Of a stretch of 64,000 bases of DNA, positions 26,638 to 36,570 are shown piece by piece. This DNA comes from Thioalkalivibrio sp. ALJ21 (lineage in GTDB: Bacteria; Pseudomonadota; Gammaproteobacteria; Ectothiorhodospirales; Ectothiorhodospiraceae): the NCBI RefSeq assembly GCF_000378605.1, contig NZ_KB905156.1, positions 415,209 through 479,208 of the forward strand. Direction: 5' to 3'. Position numbers and translations under genes: made by a program. Position 1 is the stretch's first letter. The number at the start of each line of letters is the position of its first letter. The notes beneath the pieces were generated by a model. It ran no database searches. It saw nothing but the letters and a program-made list of their open reading frames with translations, and was not told the DNA's origin.

Positions 26638-27294
26638 TTAACCTTCGCCGTTGACGACCAGGCGCTGATAGTCCTCGCGGTCCAGGTCCAGCCGCTGCTG
26701 GATGGCGGCGAGGCGGTCTTCCTGCCCGCGACGGTAGGCGCGCTCGCGGTCGATGCGCGTCTCCAGATCCTCTAGCTGGGCCTCGAACCGAGCACGCGCC
26801 GACGCCGACTCGCTGGATTCATACTGACGACGAATACGCTCGCGCTCGCGCAGGAGCGTGATCTCCTGTGCTTCGGAACGCGCGATATCCGCACCGATGG
26901 CCGCCTCGCGGCGCGCGCGCAGCTCTTCGATCTCGTCCAGATTCTCGTAGGCCTGACGCAGCTGGCGCTCGCGCGCCGCCCGGTCGGCCCGCGCCTGGCG
27001 CGCAGCCTCCAGCTCCTGCTGCGCCTGTTCCTGTTCGGCCCGGGCCTGTTCGCGCTCCTCGAGGGTGGGGGGAGCGGGTATGATCTCCCGCATCAGGCCA
27101 CGCGAATCAAACACGCGCCGCTCGCGCTGGCTGGCCTCGGGCTGCGGGGTGTTCGAGTAGTGCACCGTGCCGTCATCATCGACCCAGCGATAGATATCCG
27201 CATGAGCCGGCAGCGCCAGCACCAGTGCCAGCAGCCCCCAAAAAACGCCGTGCCCCCACACGGAACCGCGCTTTCTGCCCCCTGACATGACCAT
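26638..27294 (-). CDS. DUF4124 domain protein with long coiled coil, periplasmic
   Basis: The protein has about 218 residues. A signal peptide (VFWGLLALVLALPAHA) is followed by the DUF4124 domain, DIYRWVDDDGTVHYSNTPQ, which binds no known ligand. The rest (residues about 75-210) is rich in Glu, Arg and Ala (EEREQARAEQEQAQQELEAARQ and so on) and should form a long coiled coil. The start is uncertain: ATGs at 27294 and 27288 are both possible, and GAGGTG upstream fits 27294. The 5' end overlaps that of the divergent TSUP gene by about 8 bases. The function is unknown; an envelope scaffold is plausible. Confidence 0.78.
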   Translation of the reverse strand: MVMSGGRKRGSVWGHGVFWGLLALVLALPAHADIYRWVDDDGTVHYSNTPQPEASQRERRVFDSRGLMREIIPAPPTLEEREQARAEQEQAQQELEAARQARADRAARERQLRQAYENLDEIEELRARREAAIGADIARSEAQEITLLRERERIRRQYESSESASARARFEAQLEDLETRIDRERAYRRGQEDRLAAIQQRLDLDREDYQRLVVNGEG

Positions 27295-28048
27295 ATTCGA
27301 ACACCTCGGACTGCTTTTCATCGCCATCCTGGCGAATGGATTCTCCGCCCTCGCGGGCGGCGGGGCCGGCCTGTTGCAGTTGCCAGTCCTCATTTTTCTG
27401 GGACTCCCCTATCCCGTTGCCCTGGCCACACACAAGATCGCCACCGTTGCGCTGGGCGCCGGGGCCAGTCTGCGGCACCTCAAGCAAAGCACATTCGAAC
27501 CGGCGCGCCTAGCCATCATTCTTGCGGCCGGTCTTCCCGGGGTGCTGATCGGTGCCTGGCTGGTATTGGGGATCCCCCCGCGGGCCGGCGAGATCGCCCT
27601 GGGCCTGCTGACGATTGCCCTTGGCTGGTACTCCTGGCGCCGACCGCAGCTGGGGCAGGCCGTGCGCGAGACGGACAAGACCCTGCAGCACGCCCTGATC
27701 GGCGCACTGGGCCTGTTCATCATCGGCATCCTGAATGGCTCACTGGCCTCCGGAACCGGGCTGATGGTGACGCTCTGGCTGGTGCGCTGGTACGGCATGA
27801 GCTACACCCAGGCGGTCGGCTACACCATGGTATTGGTAGGACTCGTCTGGAATGGCGCCGGGGCCCTGCTGCTCGGCACCTTCGGCACCGTCCAGTGGGA
27901 CTGGCTGCCGGCGCTGCTGGTCGGCAGCTTCATCGGCGGCTATCTGGGGGCGGCCCTGGCCCACCGCTACGGCAACCGGCTGGTCAAGCGCACCTTCGAG
28001 GTGGTCACCGTGCTGACCGGAATCGCACTGCTGGCCCCGGTGCCCTGA
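27287..28048 (+). CDS. TSUP-family anion exporter (TauE/SafE type)
   Basis: The protein has 253 residues and seven to eight membrane helices. The two family repeats start NGFSALAGGGAGLLQLPVLI and NGSLASGTGLMVTLWLVRWYG. TSUP carriers export sulfite, sulfoacetate or similar sulfur anions, or take up sulfur compounds; sulfite export would fit a sulfur oxidiser, but the substrate is not fixed by sequence. The start ATG at 27287 has no clear ribosome site and lies within the first codons of the opposite-strand DUF4124 gene. A terminator hairpin follows at 28074. Confidence 0.85.
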   Translation: MTIFEHLGLLFIAILANGFSALAGGGAGLLQLPVLIFLGLPYPVALATHKIATVALGAGASLRHLKQSTFEPARLAIILAAGLPGVLIGAWLVLGIPPRAGEIALGLLTIALGWYSWRRPQLGQAVRETDKTLQHALIGALGLFIIGILNGSLASGTGLMVTLWLVRWYGMSYTQAVGYTMVLVGLVWNGAGALLLGTFGTVQWDWLPALLVGSFIGGYLGAALAHRYGNRLVKRTFEVVTVLTGIALLAPVP

Positions 28049-28073
28049 TCACGGACGAAAACGCAGACAAAAA

Positions 28074-28098
28074 GAAGCCCCGTACGAGGCGGGGCTTC
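28074..28098. terminator. Terminator between the TSUP gene and metH
   Basis: A perfect 9-bp stem GAAGCCCCG/CGGGGCTTC encloses a 7-base loop. On the minus strand it is followed by TTTTTGT, so it mainly ends metH; on the plus strand the T run is weak. Confidence 0.85.
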
Positions 28099-28124
28099 CT
28101 TCAACACCAGACCAGCAAGGCCGA

Positions 28125-31100
28125 TCAGGCGGACCGGGCCTCGCGCTCGGCCCTGGCTTCCGCCTTGGCCTCGTCGCTGTCGTCGTAGCCGATGTTCGGC
28201 GCGAGCCAGCGCTCGGCCTCTTCGAACGACATGCCCTTGCGCTTGGCGTAGTCCTCGACCTGGTCGCGGTTGACCTTGCCCAGACCGAAGTAGCGCGACT
28301 CCGGATGGGCGAAGTACCAACCGGACACGGCCGAGACCGGCAGCATCGCGTAGCTCTCGGTGAGCGTCATGTCCGCGTGCTCTTCGGGCTGCAGCAGCTC
28401 CCAGAGCGTGCCCTTCTCGGTGTGCTCGGGGCAAGCCGGGTAGCCCGGGGCCGGGCGAATGCCCTGGTACTTCTCGTCGATCAGGTCCTCGTTCGCCAGC
28501 GCCTCGTCCGGGACATAGCCCCAGTAGTGCTTGCGCACATACTGGTGCATGCACTCGGCAAAGGCCTCGGCCAGACGGTCCGCCAGGCTCTTCACGAGGA
28601 TCGCGTGGTAATCGTCGTTGGCCTTCTCGTATTCCTCGGCCTTGGCATCGACGTCGCCACCGGCGCTGACCGCAAACGCACCCAGGTAGTCCGGACCACC
28701 GGCCTCCTTCGGCATCAGGAAGTCGGCCAGCGAGTGGCTCGGCTGACCACGGCGCTTCTCGGTCTGCTGACGCAGGTGGTGCAGCTTCTTCAGCACCTTC
28801 GAGCGGCTCTCGTCGGTGTAGACCTCGATGTCGTCATCATTGACGGTATTCGCCGGGAAGAAGCCGACTACACCACGCAGGGTGACCCACTTCTCCTCGA
28901 TCATGCGATCGAGCATCTCCTGGCCATCCTTGAATAGCTTGCGCGCCTCTTCGCCCACCTTCTCGTCATCGAGGATGCGCGGGTAGGCGGCGTGCAGCTG
29001 CCAGGAGTGGAAGAACGGCGTCCAGTCGATAAAGTTCCTGACCTCGTTCAGGTCGAAGTCGTCGAAGCGCAGCAGCACGGAGCCGTCGCCATGCGGGTGC
29101 AGCACCTTCGGCTCGCCCGGCAGCTTGTCGGTTTCCAGCGCCTTCGGCTTGGTCGGGGTATAGCTCGACCAGTCGATCTGCGGCTTGTTGGCGCGCGCCT
29201 TCTCCAGGGTGACCCACTGGGTCTTCTTCTTGCGCCCGGCGTTCTGCACACGCAGCTTTTCGTACTCCTCGCGGATCTCGGCGGCGTACTTCTCGCGCAG
29301 TTCGGGGCTGATCAGGCTCTGGGCCACGCCCACCGCGCGCGAGGCGTCCTTCACCCAGACCACCGGGCCGGAGTAGTTCGGCTCGATCTTGACCGCGGTG
29401 TGGGCGCGCGAGGTGGTGGCACCGCCAATCATCAGCGGTGTGCTCATGCCTTCGCGCTCGAGATCGGCGGCGAAGTTGGCCATCTCCTCCAGCGAGGGGG
29501 TGATCAGGCCGGACAGGCCGATCACGTCCACATCGTGCTCCTTGGCGGCCTTCAGGATCTCGGCGCCCGGCTGCATCACGCCGATGTCGATGACCTCGAA
29601 GTTGTTGCACTGCAGCACGACGCCGACGATGTTCTTGCCGATGTCGTGAACGTCGCCCTTCACCGTGGCCATCAGGATCTTGCCGTTGTTTTCGGTGCCG
29701 GTCTTCTCGGCCTCGATGTACGGGATCAGGTGGGCCACGGCCTTCTTCATCACGCGGGCGGACTTGACCACCTGCGGCAGGAACATCTTGCCCTCGCCAA
29801 ACAGGTCGCCGACCACGTTCATGCCGTCCATCAGCGGGCCCTCGATCACCTGGATCGGGCGGTCGTACTGCTGACGCGCCTCTTCGGTATCCTCGACCAC
29901 GTAGGTGTCGATGCCCTTGACCAGCGAGTGCTCGAGGCGCTTGGTGACTTCCCATTCGCGCCACTCGAGGTTCTCTTCCTTCTTGCCGCCGCCCTGGCCC
30001 TTGTACTCCTCGGACAGGTCGAGCAGCCGCTCGGTCGCATCGTCGCGGCGGTTCAGGACCACATCCTCGACCGCTTCCTTCAGCTTCTCGTCGATGTCGT
30101 CGTAGACCGCCAGCTGACCGGCGTTCACGATCCCCATGTCCATGCCCGCCTTGATGGCGTGGTACAGGAACACCGCGTGGATCGCCTCGCGCACCGGCTC
30201 GTTGCCGCGGAAGGAGAACGACACGTTGGACACGCCACCGGAGACCAGCGCATGCGGCAGGTCCTGCTTGATGCGGCGGGTGGCCTCGATGAAGTCCACG
30301 CCGTAGTTGTTGTGTTCCTCGATGCCAGTCGCGACCGCGAAGATGTTCGGGTCGAAGATGATGTCCTCGGCCGGGAAGCCGACCTTCTCGGTCAGCAGCT
30401 TGTAGGCACGGGTGCAGATCTCGACGCGGCGCTGCTCGTTGTCGGCCTGGCCGTCCTCGTCGAAGGCCATGACCACGATCGCGGCGCCGTAGCGGCGGCA
30501 CAGCTGGGCCTGCTTGATGAAGTTTTCCTCGCCCTCCTTCATGGAGATCGAGTTGACCACCGGCTTGCCCTGCACACACTTCAGGCCGGCCTCGATGATC
30601 TCGAACTTGGAGGAGTCGATCATCACCGGCACGCGAGCGATGTCCGGCTCGCCGGCCAACAGGTTCAGGAAGCGGACCATCGCGTCCTGAGACTCGAGCA
30701 TCCCCTCGTCCATGTTGATGTCGATGATCTGGGCGCCGCCCTCGACCTGGTTCAGCGCGACTTCCAGCGCGACGTCGAATTCCTCGTTCTGGATCAGACG
30801 CAGGAACTTGCGCGAGCCGGTCACGTTGGTGCGCTCGCCGACGTTCACGAACAGCGAGTCGTCGGTGATGTTGCACGGCTCGAGGCCGGACAGGCGGCAG
30901 GCCGGGGCGATCTCCGGTACCTTGCGCGGCGGGAATTTCTCCACCGCCTCGCGCATCGCGCGGATGTGCTCCGGCAGCGTGCCGCAGCAGCCGCCGATGA
31001 TGTTCAGCAGGCCCTGCTCGGCCCAGGGGCCGACGTCCGCGGCCATCTGCTCCGGGGATTCGTCGTAGTCACCGAACTCGTTCGGCAGACCAGCGTTCGG

Positions 31101-31916
31101 GTGCGCGGAGACGTGGGTGTCGGCGATGCGCGACAGCTCTTCCACGTACTGGCGCATCTCTTTCGCGCCCAGCGCGCAGTTCAGGCCGATGGAGACCGGG
31201 TTCGCATGACGCACCGAGTTCCAGAAGGCCTCGGTGGTCTGGCCGGACAGGGTACGGCCGGAGGCGTCGGTGATGGTGCCGGAGATCATGATCGGGAGTT
31301 CCTTCCCGAGCTCGTCTTCCAGCGTCTTCACCGCGAAGATCGCGGCCTTGGCATTCAGAGTGTCGAACACCGTCTCGATCAGCAGGATATCCACCCCGCC
31401 CTCGACCAGGGCCTCGGCGGCCTCCTTGTAGGACTCGACCAGGGTGTCGAAATCGACGTTGCGCGCGCCCGGGTCGTTCACGTCCGGGGAGATCGACGCG
31501 GTACGGTTGGTCGGGCCGAGGATGCCAGCCACGTAACGCGGCTTGTCCGGGGTCTTCTCGGTCCAGGCATCGGCGGCCTTGCGCGCGAGCTTCGCGGATT
31601 CGCGGTTCAGCTCGGGGACCAGGTCCTCCATGTGGTAGTCCGCCATCGCGATGCGGGTACCGTTGAAGGTGTTGGCCTCGATGATGTCGGCGCCGGCCTC
31701 GAGATAGTCGTTGTGGATCTGCTCGATGATGTCCGGACGGGTCAGCGACAGCAGGTCGTTGTTGCCCTTCAGATCGGACTCCCAGTCCTTGAAGCGCTCG
31801 CCGCGGTAGTCGGCCTCCTCCAGCTTGTACAGCTGGATGGTCGTGCCCATCCCGCCGTCCAGAATCAGGATGCGCTCTTTCAGCGCCTTCTCGATGTCGT
31901 TTCGCGTTGCCGTCAT
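28125..31916 (-). CDS. metH: Cobalamin-dependent methionine synthase
   Basis: The protein has 1263 residues, slightly longer than the 1227 of E. coli. Modules in order are the homocysteine-binding barrel ([10 protein letters not shown], with zinc cysteines in LNCALG and IGGCCGT), the methyltetrahydrofolate barrel ([14 protein letters not shown]), the helical cap, the B12 domain with [14 protein letters not shown] carrying the cobalt-binding His, and the AdoMet reactivation domain ([15 protein letters not shown]). It remakes methionine from homocysteine. The start [10 protein letters not shown] at 31916 lacks a strong ribosome site. The position next to the three-methyl betaine pathway makes a methyl-cycle link likely. 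It ends at the hairpin at 28074. Confidence 0.97.
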   Translation of the reverse strand: MTATRNDIEKALKERILILDGGMGTTIQLYKLEEADYRGERFKDWESDLKGNNDLLSLTRPDIIEQIHNDYLEAGADIIEANTFNGTRIAMADYHMEDLVPELNRESAKLARKAADAWTEKTPDKPRYVAGILGPTNRTASISPDVNDPGARNVDFDTLVESYKEAAEALVEGGVDILLIETVFDTLNAKAAIFAVKTLEDELGKELPIMISGTITDASGRTLSGQTTEAFWNSVRHANPVSIGLNCALGAKEMRQYVEELSRIADTHVSAHPNAGLPNEFGDYDESPEQMAADVGPWAEQGLLNIIGGCCGTLPEHIRAMREAVEKFPPRKVPEIAPACRLSGLEPCNITDDSLFVNVGERTNVTGSRKFLRLIQNEEFDVALEVALNQVEGGAQIIDINMDEGMLESQDAMVRFLNLLAGEPDIARVPVMIDSSKFEIIEAGLKCVQGKPVVNSISMKEGEENFIKQAQLCRRYGAAIVVMAFDEDGQADNEQRRVEICTRAYKLLTEKVGFPAEDIIFDPNIFAVATGIEEHNNYGVDFIEATRRIKQDLPHALVSGGVSNVSFSFRGNEPVREAIHAVFLYHAIKAGMDMGIVNAGQLAVYDDIDEKLKEAVEDVVLNRRDDATERLLDLSEEYKGQGGGKKEENLEWREWEVTKRLEHSLVKGIDTYVVEDTEEARQQYDRPIQVIEGPLMDGMNVVGDLFGEGKMFLPQVVKSARVMKKAVAHLIPYIEAEKTGTENNGKILMATVKGDVHDIGKNIVGVVLQCNNFEVIDIGVMQPGAEILKAAKEHDVDVIGLSGLITPSLEEMANFAADLEREGMSTPLMIGGATTSRAHTAVKIEPNYSGPVVWVKDASRAVGVAQSLISPELREKYAAEIREEYEKLRVQNAGRKKKTQWVTLEKARANKPQIDWSSYTPTKPKALETDKLPGEPKVLHPHGDGSVLLRFDDFDLNEVRNFIDWTPFFHSWQLHAAYPRILDDEKVGEEARKLFKDGQEMLDRMIEEKWVTLRGVVGFFPANTVNDDDIEVYTDESRSKVLKKLHHLRQQTEKRRGQPSHSLADFLMPKEAGGPDYLGAFAVSAGGDVDAKAEEYEKANDDYHAILVKSLADRLAEAFAECMHQYVRKHYWGYVPDEALANEDLIDEKYQGIRPAPGYPACPEHTEKGTLWELLQPEEHADMTLTESYAMLPVSAVSGWYFAHPESRYFGLGKVNRDQVEDYAKRKGMSFEEAERWLAPNIGYDDSDEAKAEARAEREARSA

Positions 31917-32073
31917 GTGCGGTACACCATTGTGTTGAATGGATTCATTGTCGTGGCCGGGCAGCGCGGTGCAGCCCGGCGGGAACCCGCCTTGCGGGGC
32001 GGTGTTCCGGATATTGATGTACGGGCCCGGCATCCTCTTTTGCGCCCGTCGCGAGTCGTGTCACGATAGCCAC
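31917..32073. promoter_or_regulatory. Divergent metH / bpt control region with leader hairpins
   Basis: The 157 bases between metH and bpt hold GC-rich inverted repeats, the clearest being GCCGGGC (31956-31962) with GCCCGGC (31974-31980), and GCGGG/CCCGC next to it. They would lie in the metH leader. No match to a cobalamin, SAM or SAH riboswitch could be made by eye. Confidence 0.4.
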
Positions 32074-32814
32074 ATGCAGGAGCACCCGATCCGTTGGTTT
32101 GTTACGGCCCCGCAGGCCTGTCCCTATCTGGACGACCGCGAGATGCAGAGCCTGCTGGTCGACCCCGCGGTCAGCCTGGGCGGGGCGCGCTATGGGCAAC
32201 TGCTTGCCGAGGGCTTTCGCCGCAGTGGCCAGTTCGTCTATCGCCACCACTGCCCGACGTGCTCGGCCTGCGTTCCGGTGCGCATCCCGGTTGCGGACTT
32301 CGCACCCAGCCGCAGCCAGCGCCGCTGCCTGAAACGCAATCATGATCTCGCGGTCACGATTACGCGCCCCCCGGACCAGCCCGGGCACACACCCTGCGCA
32401 GACCTGGACGAGCACATGCCGCTGTTCTCGCGCTATCTCGCCCATCGCCATACCGGCGGCGGCATGGAGCGCATGGGGCGCGACGATTACGCGGGCATGC
32501 TCAGCCACCGCAACGGTCCGGTGGATATCCTCGAATTCCGCCGGGACCACAACCTGGTGGCCGTTGCGCTCACCGACCGCACCCCACAGGGGCTGTCGGC
32601 CATGTACAGTTTTTTCGATCCGGAGACCCCGGATCGCGGCCTGGGCACCCTCGCCGTGCTTACGCAGATCGCGCATGCCCGGCGGCTGCGCCTGCCGCAT
32701 GTCTATCTCGGGTACTGGATCGACCAGGCCCCGAAGATGGCCTACAAGACCCGCTTCCGGCCCATCGAGGGCCGGGTGAGCGGGGTCTGGAAGCGGCTGA
32801 CGAGCCGCCCATAA
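32074..32814 (+). CDS. bpt: Aspartate/glutamate leucyltransferase (Bpt/Ate family)
   Basis: The protein has 246 residues. The N-terminal ATE-type cysteines appear in CPYLDDREMQSLLVDP and in HHCPTCSACVPVRIPV. The C-terminal GNAT-like half has GLSAMYSFFDPE, RGLGTLAVLTQIAHARR and LGYWIDQAPKMAYKTRFRPIE. The enzyme attaches leucine (or arginine in Ate) from tRNA to the N-terminus of proteins, marking them for ClpAP by the N-degron route. The family Bpt is the usual gammaproteobacterial form. In many relatives it sits by aat, clpA or infA; here it lies alone, divergent from metH. Confidence 0.9.
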   Translation: MQEHPIRWFVTAPQACPYLDDREMQSLLVDPAVSLGGARYGQLLAEGFRRSGQFVYRHHCPTCSACVPVRIPVADFAPSRSQRRCLKRNHDLAVTITRPPDQPGHTPCADLDEHMPLFSRYLAHRHTGGGMERMGRDDYAGMLSHRNGPVDILEFRRDHNLVAVALTDRTPQGLSAMYSFFDPETPDRGLGTLAVLTQIAHARRLRLPHVYLGYWIDQAPKMAYKTRFRPIEGRVSGVWKRLTSRP

Positions 32815-32853
32815 CGGCCGGCCCGTAGCGGCCGCCAGCACTCCCCGGCCGAC

Positions 32854-33702
32854 TTACTCGGCCGGCTTGCGGAAGCGGAAGATGCCCCAGGTCAGATAGC
32901 CCGACTGGCCGCCGTCCACCCAGTGCTGCAGACCCTGCTTCATGCGGTCGATGTAGTCCTGGGAGATATAGCCACGCAGTTCCTCTTCACGCGACTCCAG
33001 TTCCTGCTTCACACGACCATAATGCGTCGCGATCTGGCTGGAGTGTTCCTCGAACCCGACCTCGTAGAGGCCCGCTTCCTTGGCCGCCTCGCGATAGAGC
33101 GAAGGGCTGGCCAGCGAGTCGAGGTGGATGCGGGCCAGGATCGGGTCGAGCACGCCATCCGGGCAGTTGTCGGTCTGCATCGGATCGGTGAAGATCAGCC
33201 AGCCGCCCGGCTTCAACAGGCGCGCGGCTTCCTTGATCACTTCCTTTTTCTTTTCGTTCTGGCTGTGCAGGAACGAATCCTCGGACCAGACGACATCGTA
33301 GGAGGCATCCGGCTCGTCGACCTTTTCGAAGGAGCCGTCGACCACGGTGATCTTGTGATCGAGGTGACGTGCCTTGTTGATCTCGCGATCACGCTCGTTC
33401 TCCTTTTCGGAGAGATTGAGCGCGGTCACGTCACAGCCGTAGTTCTCGACCAGATAGCGGGCCACGCCACCATACCCGGCGCCCATGTCGAGCACGCGCC
33501 ATTCCGGCTGCGGCTCGCCGAGCAGGTCGGACATGTGCGCGACCGTGCGCCGGCTGGCATCACCGATCGGCTCGCCCTGGTACTCGTACATGCCGATGTG
33601 GAGGTCTTCGCCACCCCACACCAGCTTGTAGAAGGTATCGGCGTCTTCGCTGTTGTAGTAGTCGCGCGCCGTCTCGACGACGTCGGAATACTGAGTGCTC
33701 AT
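32854..33702 (-). CDS. Sarcosine/dimethylglycine N-methyltransferase (SDMT)
   Basis: The protein has 282 residues. The SAM-binding fold has [30 protein letters not shown] (motif I and its acidic end), [15 protein letters not shown] and [15 protein letters not shown]. These blocks match the SDMT enzymes of Ectothiorhodospira/Halorhodospira, which add the second and third methyl groups to make glycine betaine. The start overlaps the GSMT stop (ATGA), so both enzymes come from one mRNA. The high Asp/Glu content suits a saline cytoplasm. Confidence 0.93.
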   Translation of the reverse strand: MSTQYSDVVETARDYYNSEDADTFYKLVWGGEDLHIGMYEYQGEPIGDASRRTVAHMSDLLGEPQPEWRVLDMGAGYGGVARYLVENYGCDVTALNLSEKENERDREINKARHLDHKITVVDGSFEKVDEPDASYDVVWSEDSFLHSQNEKKKEVIKEAARLLKPGGWLIFTDPMQTDNCPDGVLDPILARIHLDSLASPSLYREAAKEAGLYEVGFEEHSSQIATHYGRVKQELESREEELRGYISQDYIDRMKQGLQHWVDGGQSGYLTWGIFRFRKPAE

Positions 33703-34517
33703 CGGTTCTCGTCCTCGATGTAACGCTTGTCGGCGACGTGGATGAAGAAGTCCGGATCCGTCTCGCGGTAGGTCTCCTGGAAATCGCCGTAGGTCTCGAT
33801 CTGCTGGAAGCCGACCTCGCGCATCAGGCGACGCACATAGGCCTTGCGCAGCGGGAACATGTTCAGGAAGTACTCGGAGCCATCCGGGAAGCGGTACTGG
33901 AAGCGGGCCAGGCCTTCATCCACATGCGCCGGCTGCACCTGAACGTCGTCGCCGCAGTAGTAGTACGTATGCTTGGACGAGTACCCGTGGTCCATGATGG
34001 TGTCGTAGTTGCGCTGATCAAGGATCAGCACGCCATCGTGGTTCAGGGCGGAGTAGAACTCCGCCAGGGCCTTGCGGCGGTCGTGTTCGTTGAACAGGTG
34101 GGTAAAGGAATTACCCAGGCAGACCACCGCGTCGTAACGGCCGTAGATGTCGCGGTTCAGCATGCGCCAGTCGGCCTGCACGGTGCGCAGGATGTGGCCT
34201 CGCTTGCGGCCGTTCTCGAAGGCCTTGGCCAGCATCTCCGGGCTGCCGTCGGCAGTGACCACATCGAAACCCGCCTCGCGCAGCTGCACGGAATGGAAGC
34301 CGGTACCGGCCGCTACATCCAGCACGCGCTTGGCGCCGCGCTTTTTCAGCTCCTCGATAAAGAAGGTGCCTTCGCTCTTGGCGCGGTTGTCCCAGTCGAT
34401 CAGGTCATCCCACTTGTCAACAAAACCGGTGGTGTACTCGTTGCGATAGTTCTCGGTATCGCGACGCTCGGTCGGCTTCTCGCCGAAATCCTGATCATTC
34501 TTGATGTTCGCGGACAT
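33699..34517 (-). CDS. Glycine/sarcosine N-methyltransferase (GSMT)
   Basis: The protein has 272 residues from the ATG at 34517, which has AGAGGAA upstream. The SAM site is [28 protein letters not shown]. Further family blocks are [28 protein letters not shown] and [11 protein letters not shown]. It methylates glycine to sarcosine and on to dimethylglycine, the first steps of the glycine route to betaine. Only GSMT and SDMT are needed, so this two-gene operon is a full pathway. A long near-perfect palindrome lies 34 bases upstream. Confidence 0.93.
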   Translation of the reverse strand: MSANIKNDQDFGEKPTERRDTENYRNEYTTGFVDKWDDLIDWDNRAKSEGTFFIEELKKRGAKRVLDVAAGTGFHSVQLREAGFDVVTADGSPEMLAKAFENGRKRGHILRTVQADWRMLNRDIYGRYDAVVCLGNSFTHLFNEHDRRKALAEFYSALNHDGVLILDQRNYDTIMDHGYSSKHTYYYCGDDVQVQPAHVDEGLARFQYRFPDGSEYFLNMFPLRKAYVRRLMREVGFQQIETYGDFQETYRETDPDFFIHVADKRYIEDENR

Positions 34518-34550
34518 GCTGATTCCTCTTGGCTGTGCTGCGTTATTCAC

Positions 34551-34579
34551 GCGGTCCAGCCGACCGTCGGCCGGACCGC
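34551..34579 (-). promoter_or_regulatory. 29-bp near-perfect palindrome upstream of GSMT
   Basis: GCGGTCC and GGACCGC (outer arms) frame GCCGAC-C-GTCGGC (inner arms), with one mismatch pair in between. It lies 34 bases before the GSMT start codon and may be an operator or a leader hairpin. Confidence 0.5.
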
Positions 34580-34991
34580 CGGAACCAAGCCCACCGGACG
34601 CCGTCGCGCACCTCGCTCGGGCGGCACATCGACGATGATCCGGACCGGGCTGACTGCGCCCGGCGATCAGGCGTCCTATCCCGCAAGCGCGTTGTCGGGC
34701 AGCGCCTGCGGCCGGCCGAAGCCGGTTTTCCCTCGCATCCGGAAGGGCAATCGGGCCCGGATGCCGAACCGTGGTCTGGCGGGCCCACCCGCCTGGTTCG
34801 AGGAAACGGTAACGGCGCCTCGCAACGCGTCGGGTCGCGGGCGATTGGTTCCGAAATCGTTTTTATACCCTGAAGGTTTTGCACAAAAATTACAAGTTGG
34901 CGGCCGCCATGGGGCGGGGCCTGCGCGGCCACCCGACCCGGCCAGCTTCGCTATAATGGGGGTTTTTGACCCTTTCCCAGAGGCCCCCCGA
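34580..34991. other. Intergenic region between GSMT and purH, no gene seen
   Basis: With the palindrome at 34551-34579 this makes a gap of about 440 bases. No convincing coding frame was found. A TATAAT at 34952-34957, about 35 bases before the purH start, is a likely -10 box for purHD; no clear -35 was found. The gap should also hold the betaine operon promoter, which was not recognised. Confidence 0.5.
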
Positions 34992-36557
34992 ATGACCGCC
35001 AGCCGCCCCGTCCGCCGAGCCCTGTTATCCGTATCCGAAAAGACCGGCGTGGCCGAGCTCGCTCGCGCCCTGCACGAACGGGGTGTCGAACTCCTGTCCA
35101 CCGGCGGCACCGCCCGCCTGCTGGCCGAGGAAGGCCTGCCGGTGACCGAGGTCTCGCAGCACACAGGCTTCCCCGAGATCATGGATGGCCGGGTGAAGAC
35201 GCTGCACCCGCGCATCCACGGTGGCCTGCTCGGGCGGCGCGATGTCGATGCCACGGTGATGGAGGAGCAGGACATCCCGCCAATCGACCTGCTGGTGGTC
35301 AATCTCTATCCGTTCGAGGCCACCGTGGCCCGCCCCGGCTGCACGCTGGAGGAGGCGATCGAAAACATCGACATCGGCGGGCCGGCGATGCTGCGCGCGG
35401 CGGCCAAGAACTATCGCGACGTGGCCGTCGCCACCAGCCCGGAGCAGTACGGCGCCATCGTGGACAGCCTGACCGAGCACGGCGAGGTCCCGGCGCACCT
35501 GCGCTTTCGCCTGTCGGTGGCGGCCTTCGACCATGTCGCCCGCTATGACGCGGCGATCAGCAACTACCTCTCGGCGCTGGACGAGAATGGCGAGGCGGAA
35601 CCCTTCCCGGGTCAACTCAATGCGACCTTCGAACGTGTCGAGGCGCTGCGCTACGGCGAGAACCCGCACCAGCGCGCCGCGTTCTATCGCGATCCCGCGC
35701 CGGCACCCGGCTCGCTGGCCAGCTACCGCCAGCACCAGGGCAAATCCCTGTCCTACAACAACCTGGCCGATGCCGACGCCGCCTGGGAATGCGTGCGCCA
35801 GTTCGAGGCCGGGGCCTGCGTGATCGTGAAACACGCGAACCCCTGCGGCGTGGCCGTCGCCCCGACCCAGCTGATGGCCTACGAGCGCGCCTTCCAGACC
35901 GACCCCACCTCGGCCTTCGGCGGCATCATCGCCTTCAACCGCCCGCTGGATGGCGATACCGCACACGCGATCGTCAGCCGCCAGTTCGTGGAGGTCGTGA
36001 TCGCCCCGGAGATCGCCCCGGGTGCACTGCGCGCCCTTGCCACCAAGAAGAACGTCCGGGTGCTGGAGATTCCGCCGGCCGCCACGGCCCCGGGTCTCGA
36101 CTACAAGCGTATCGGCGGCGGGCTGCTGGTGCAGGATGCCGACCGTGGCTCGCTCGCGGATGTGGACCTGAAGACCGTGACCGCGCGGGCCCCTTCCGAG
36201 CAGGAGACCCGGGACCTGTGCTTCGCCTGGCAGGTCGCGAAGTACGTAAAGTCGAATGCCATTGTCTATGCCCGTGACGAACAGACCATCGGGGTTGGCG
36301 CCGGGCAGATGAGCCGGGTCTACTCCGCACGGATCGCGGGCATCAAGGCCGCCGACGAGGGCCTGCAGGTGGCCGGCTCGGTGATGGCCTCGGACGCCTT
36401 CTTCCCGTTCCGCGACGGGATCGACGCGGCCGCCGAGGCGGGCATCACCGCCGTGATCCAGCCGGGCGGGTCGATGCGCGACGACGAGGTGATCGCCGCC
36501 GCCAATGAACACGACATCGCGATGCTGTTCACCGGCATGCGCCACTTCCGACATTGA
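34992..36557 (+). CDS. purH: Bifunctional AICAR transformylase / IMP cyclohydrolase
   Basis: The protein has 521 residues, the normal PurH length. The N-terminal IMP cyclohydrolase is marked by [29 protein letters not shown] and [15 protein letters not shown]. The C-terminal transformylase is marked by [26 protein letters not shown] (the catalytic Lys-His) and [24 protein letters not shown]. It performs the last two steps of purine ring synthesis. The ATG at 34992 matches the family start; the frame is open far upstream, but that region overlaps the GSMT gene. purD follows 13 bases later. Confidence 0.97.
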   Translation: MTASRPVRRALLSVSEKTGVAELARALHERGVELLSTGGTARLLAEEGLPVTEVSQHTGFPEIMDGRVKTLHPRIHGGLLGRRDVDATVMEEQDIPPIDLLVVNLYPFEATVARPGCTLEEAIENIDIGGPAMLRAAAKNYRDVAVATSPEQYGAIVDSLTEHGEVPAHLRFRLSVAAFDHVARYDAAISNYLSALDENGEAEPFPGQLNATFERVEALRYGENPHQRAAFYRDPAPAPGSLASYRQHQGKSLSYNNLADADAAWECVRQFEAGACVIVKHANPCGVAVAPTQLMAYERAFQTDPTSAFGGIIAFNRPLDGDTAHAIVSRQFVEVVIAPEIAPGALRALATKKNVRVLEIPPAATAPGLDYKRIGGGLLVQDADRGSLADVDLKTVTARAPSEQETRDLCFAWQVAKYVKSNAIVYARDEQTIGVGAGQMSRVYSARIAGIKAADEGLQVAGSVMASDAFFPFRDGIDAAAEAGITAVIQPGGSMRDDEVIAAANEHDIAMLFTGMRHFRH

Positions 36558-36570
36558 TCCGGGGCCTCGC

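Noticed and set aside
28992-32069. A 1025-codon open frame on the plus strand opposite metH
   Set aside because: It mirrors metH codon for codon, as expected in GC-rich DNA; its protein is low-complexity Val/Leu/His/Asp-rich and lacks any family motif.
31917-32073. Possible SAM, SAH or cobalamin riboswitch in the metH leader
   Set aside because: Hairpins exist, but none of the conserved core sequences of those riboswitches could be recognised by eye; an Infernal search would decide.
33738-34991. Open extension upstream of the purH start in the same frame
   Set aside because: It runs antisense to GSMT and through the intergenic gap; the purH start at 34992 matches the family N-terminus.
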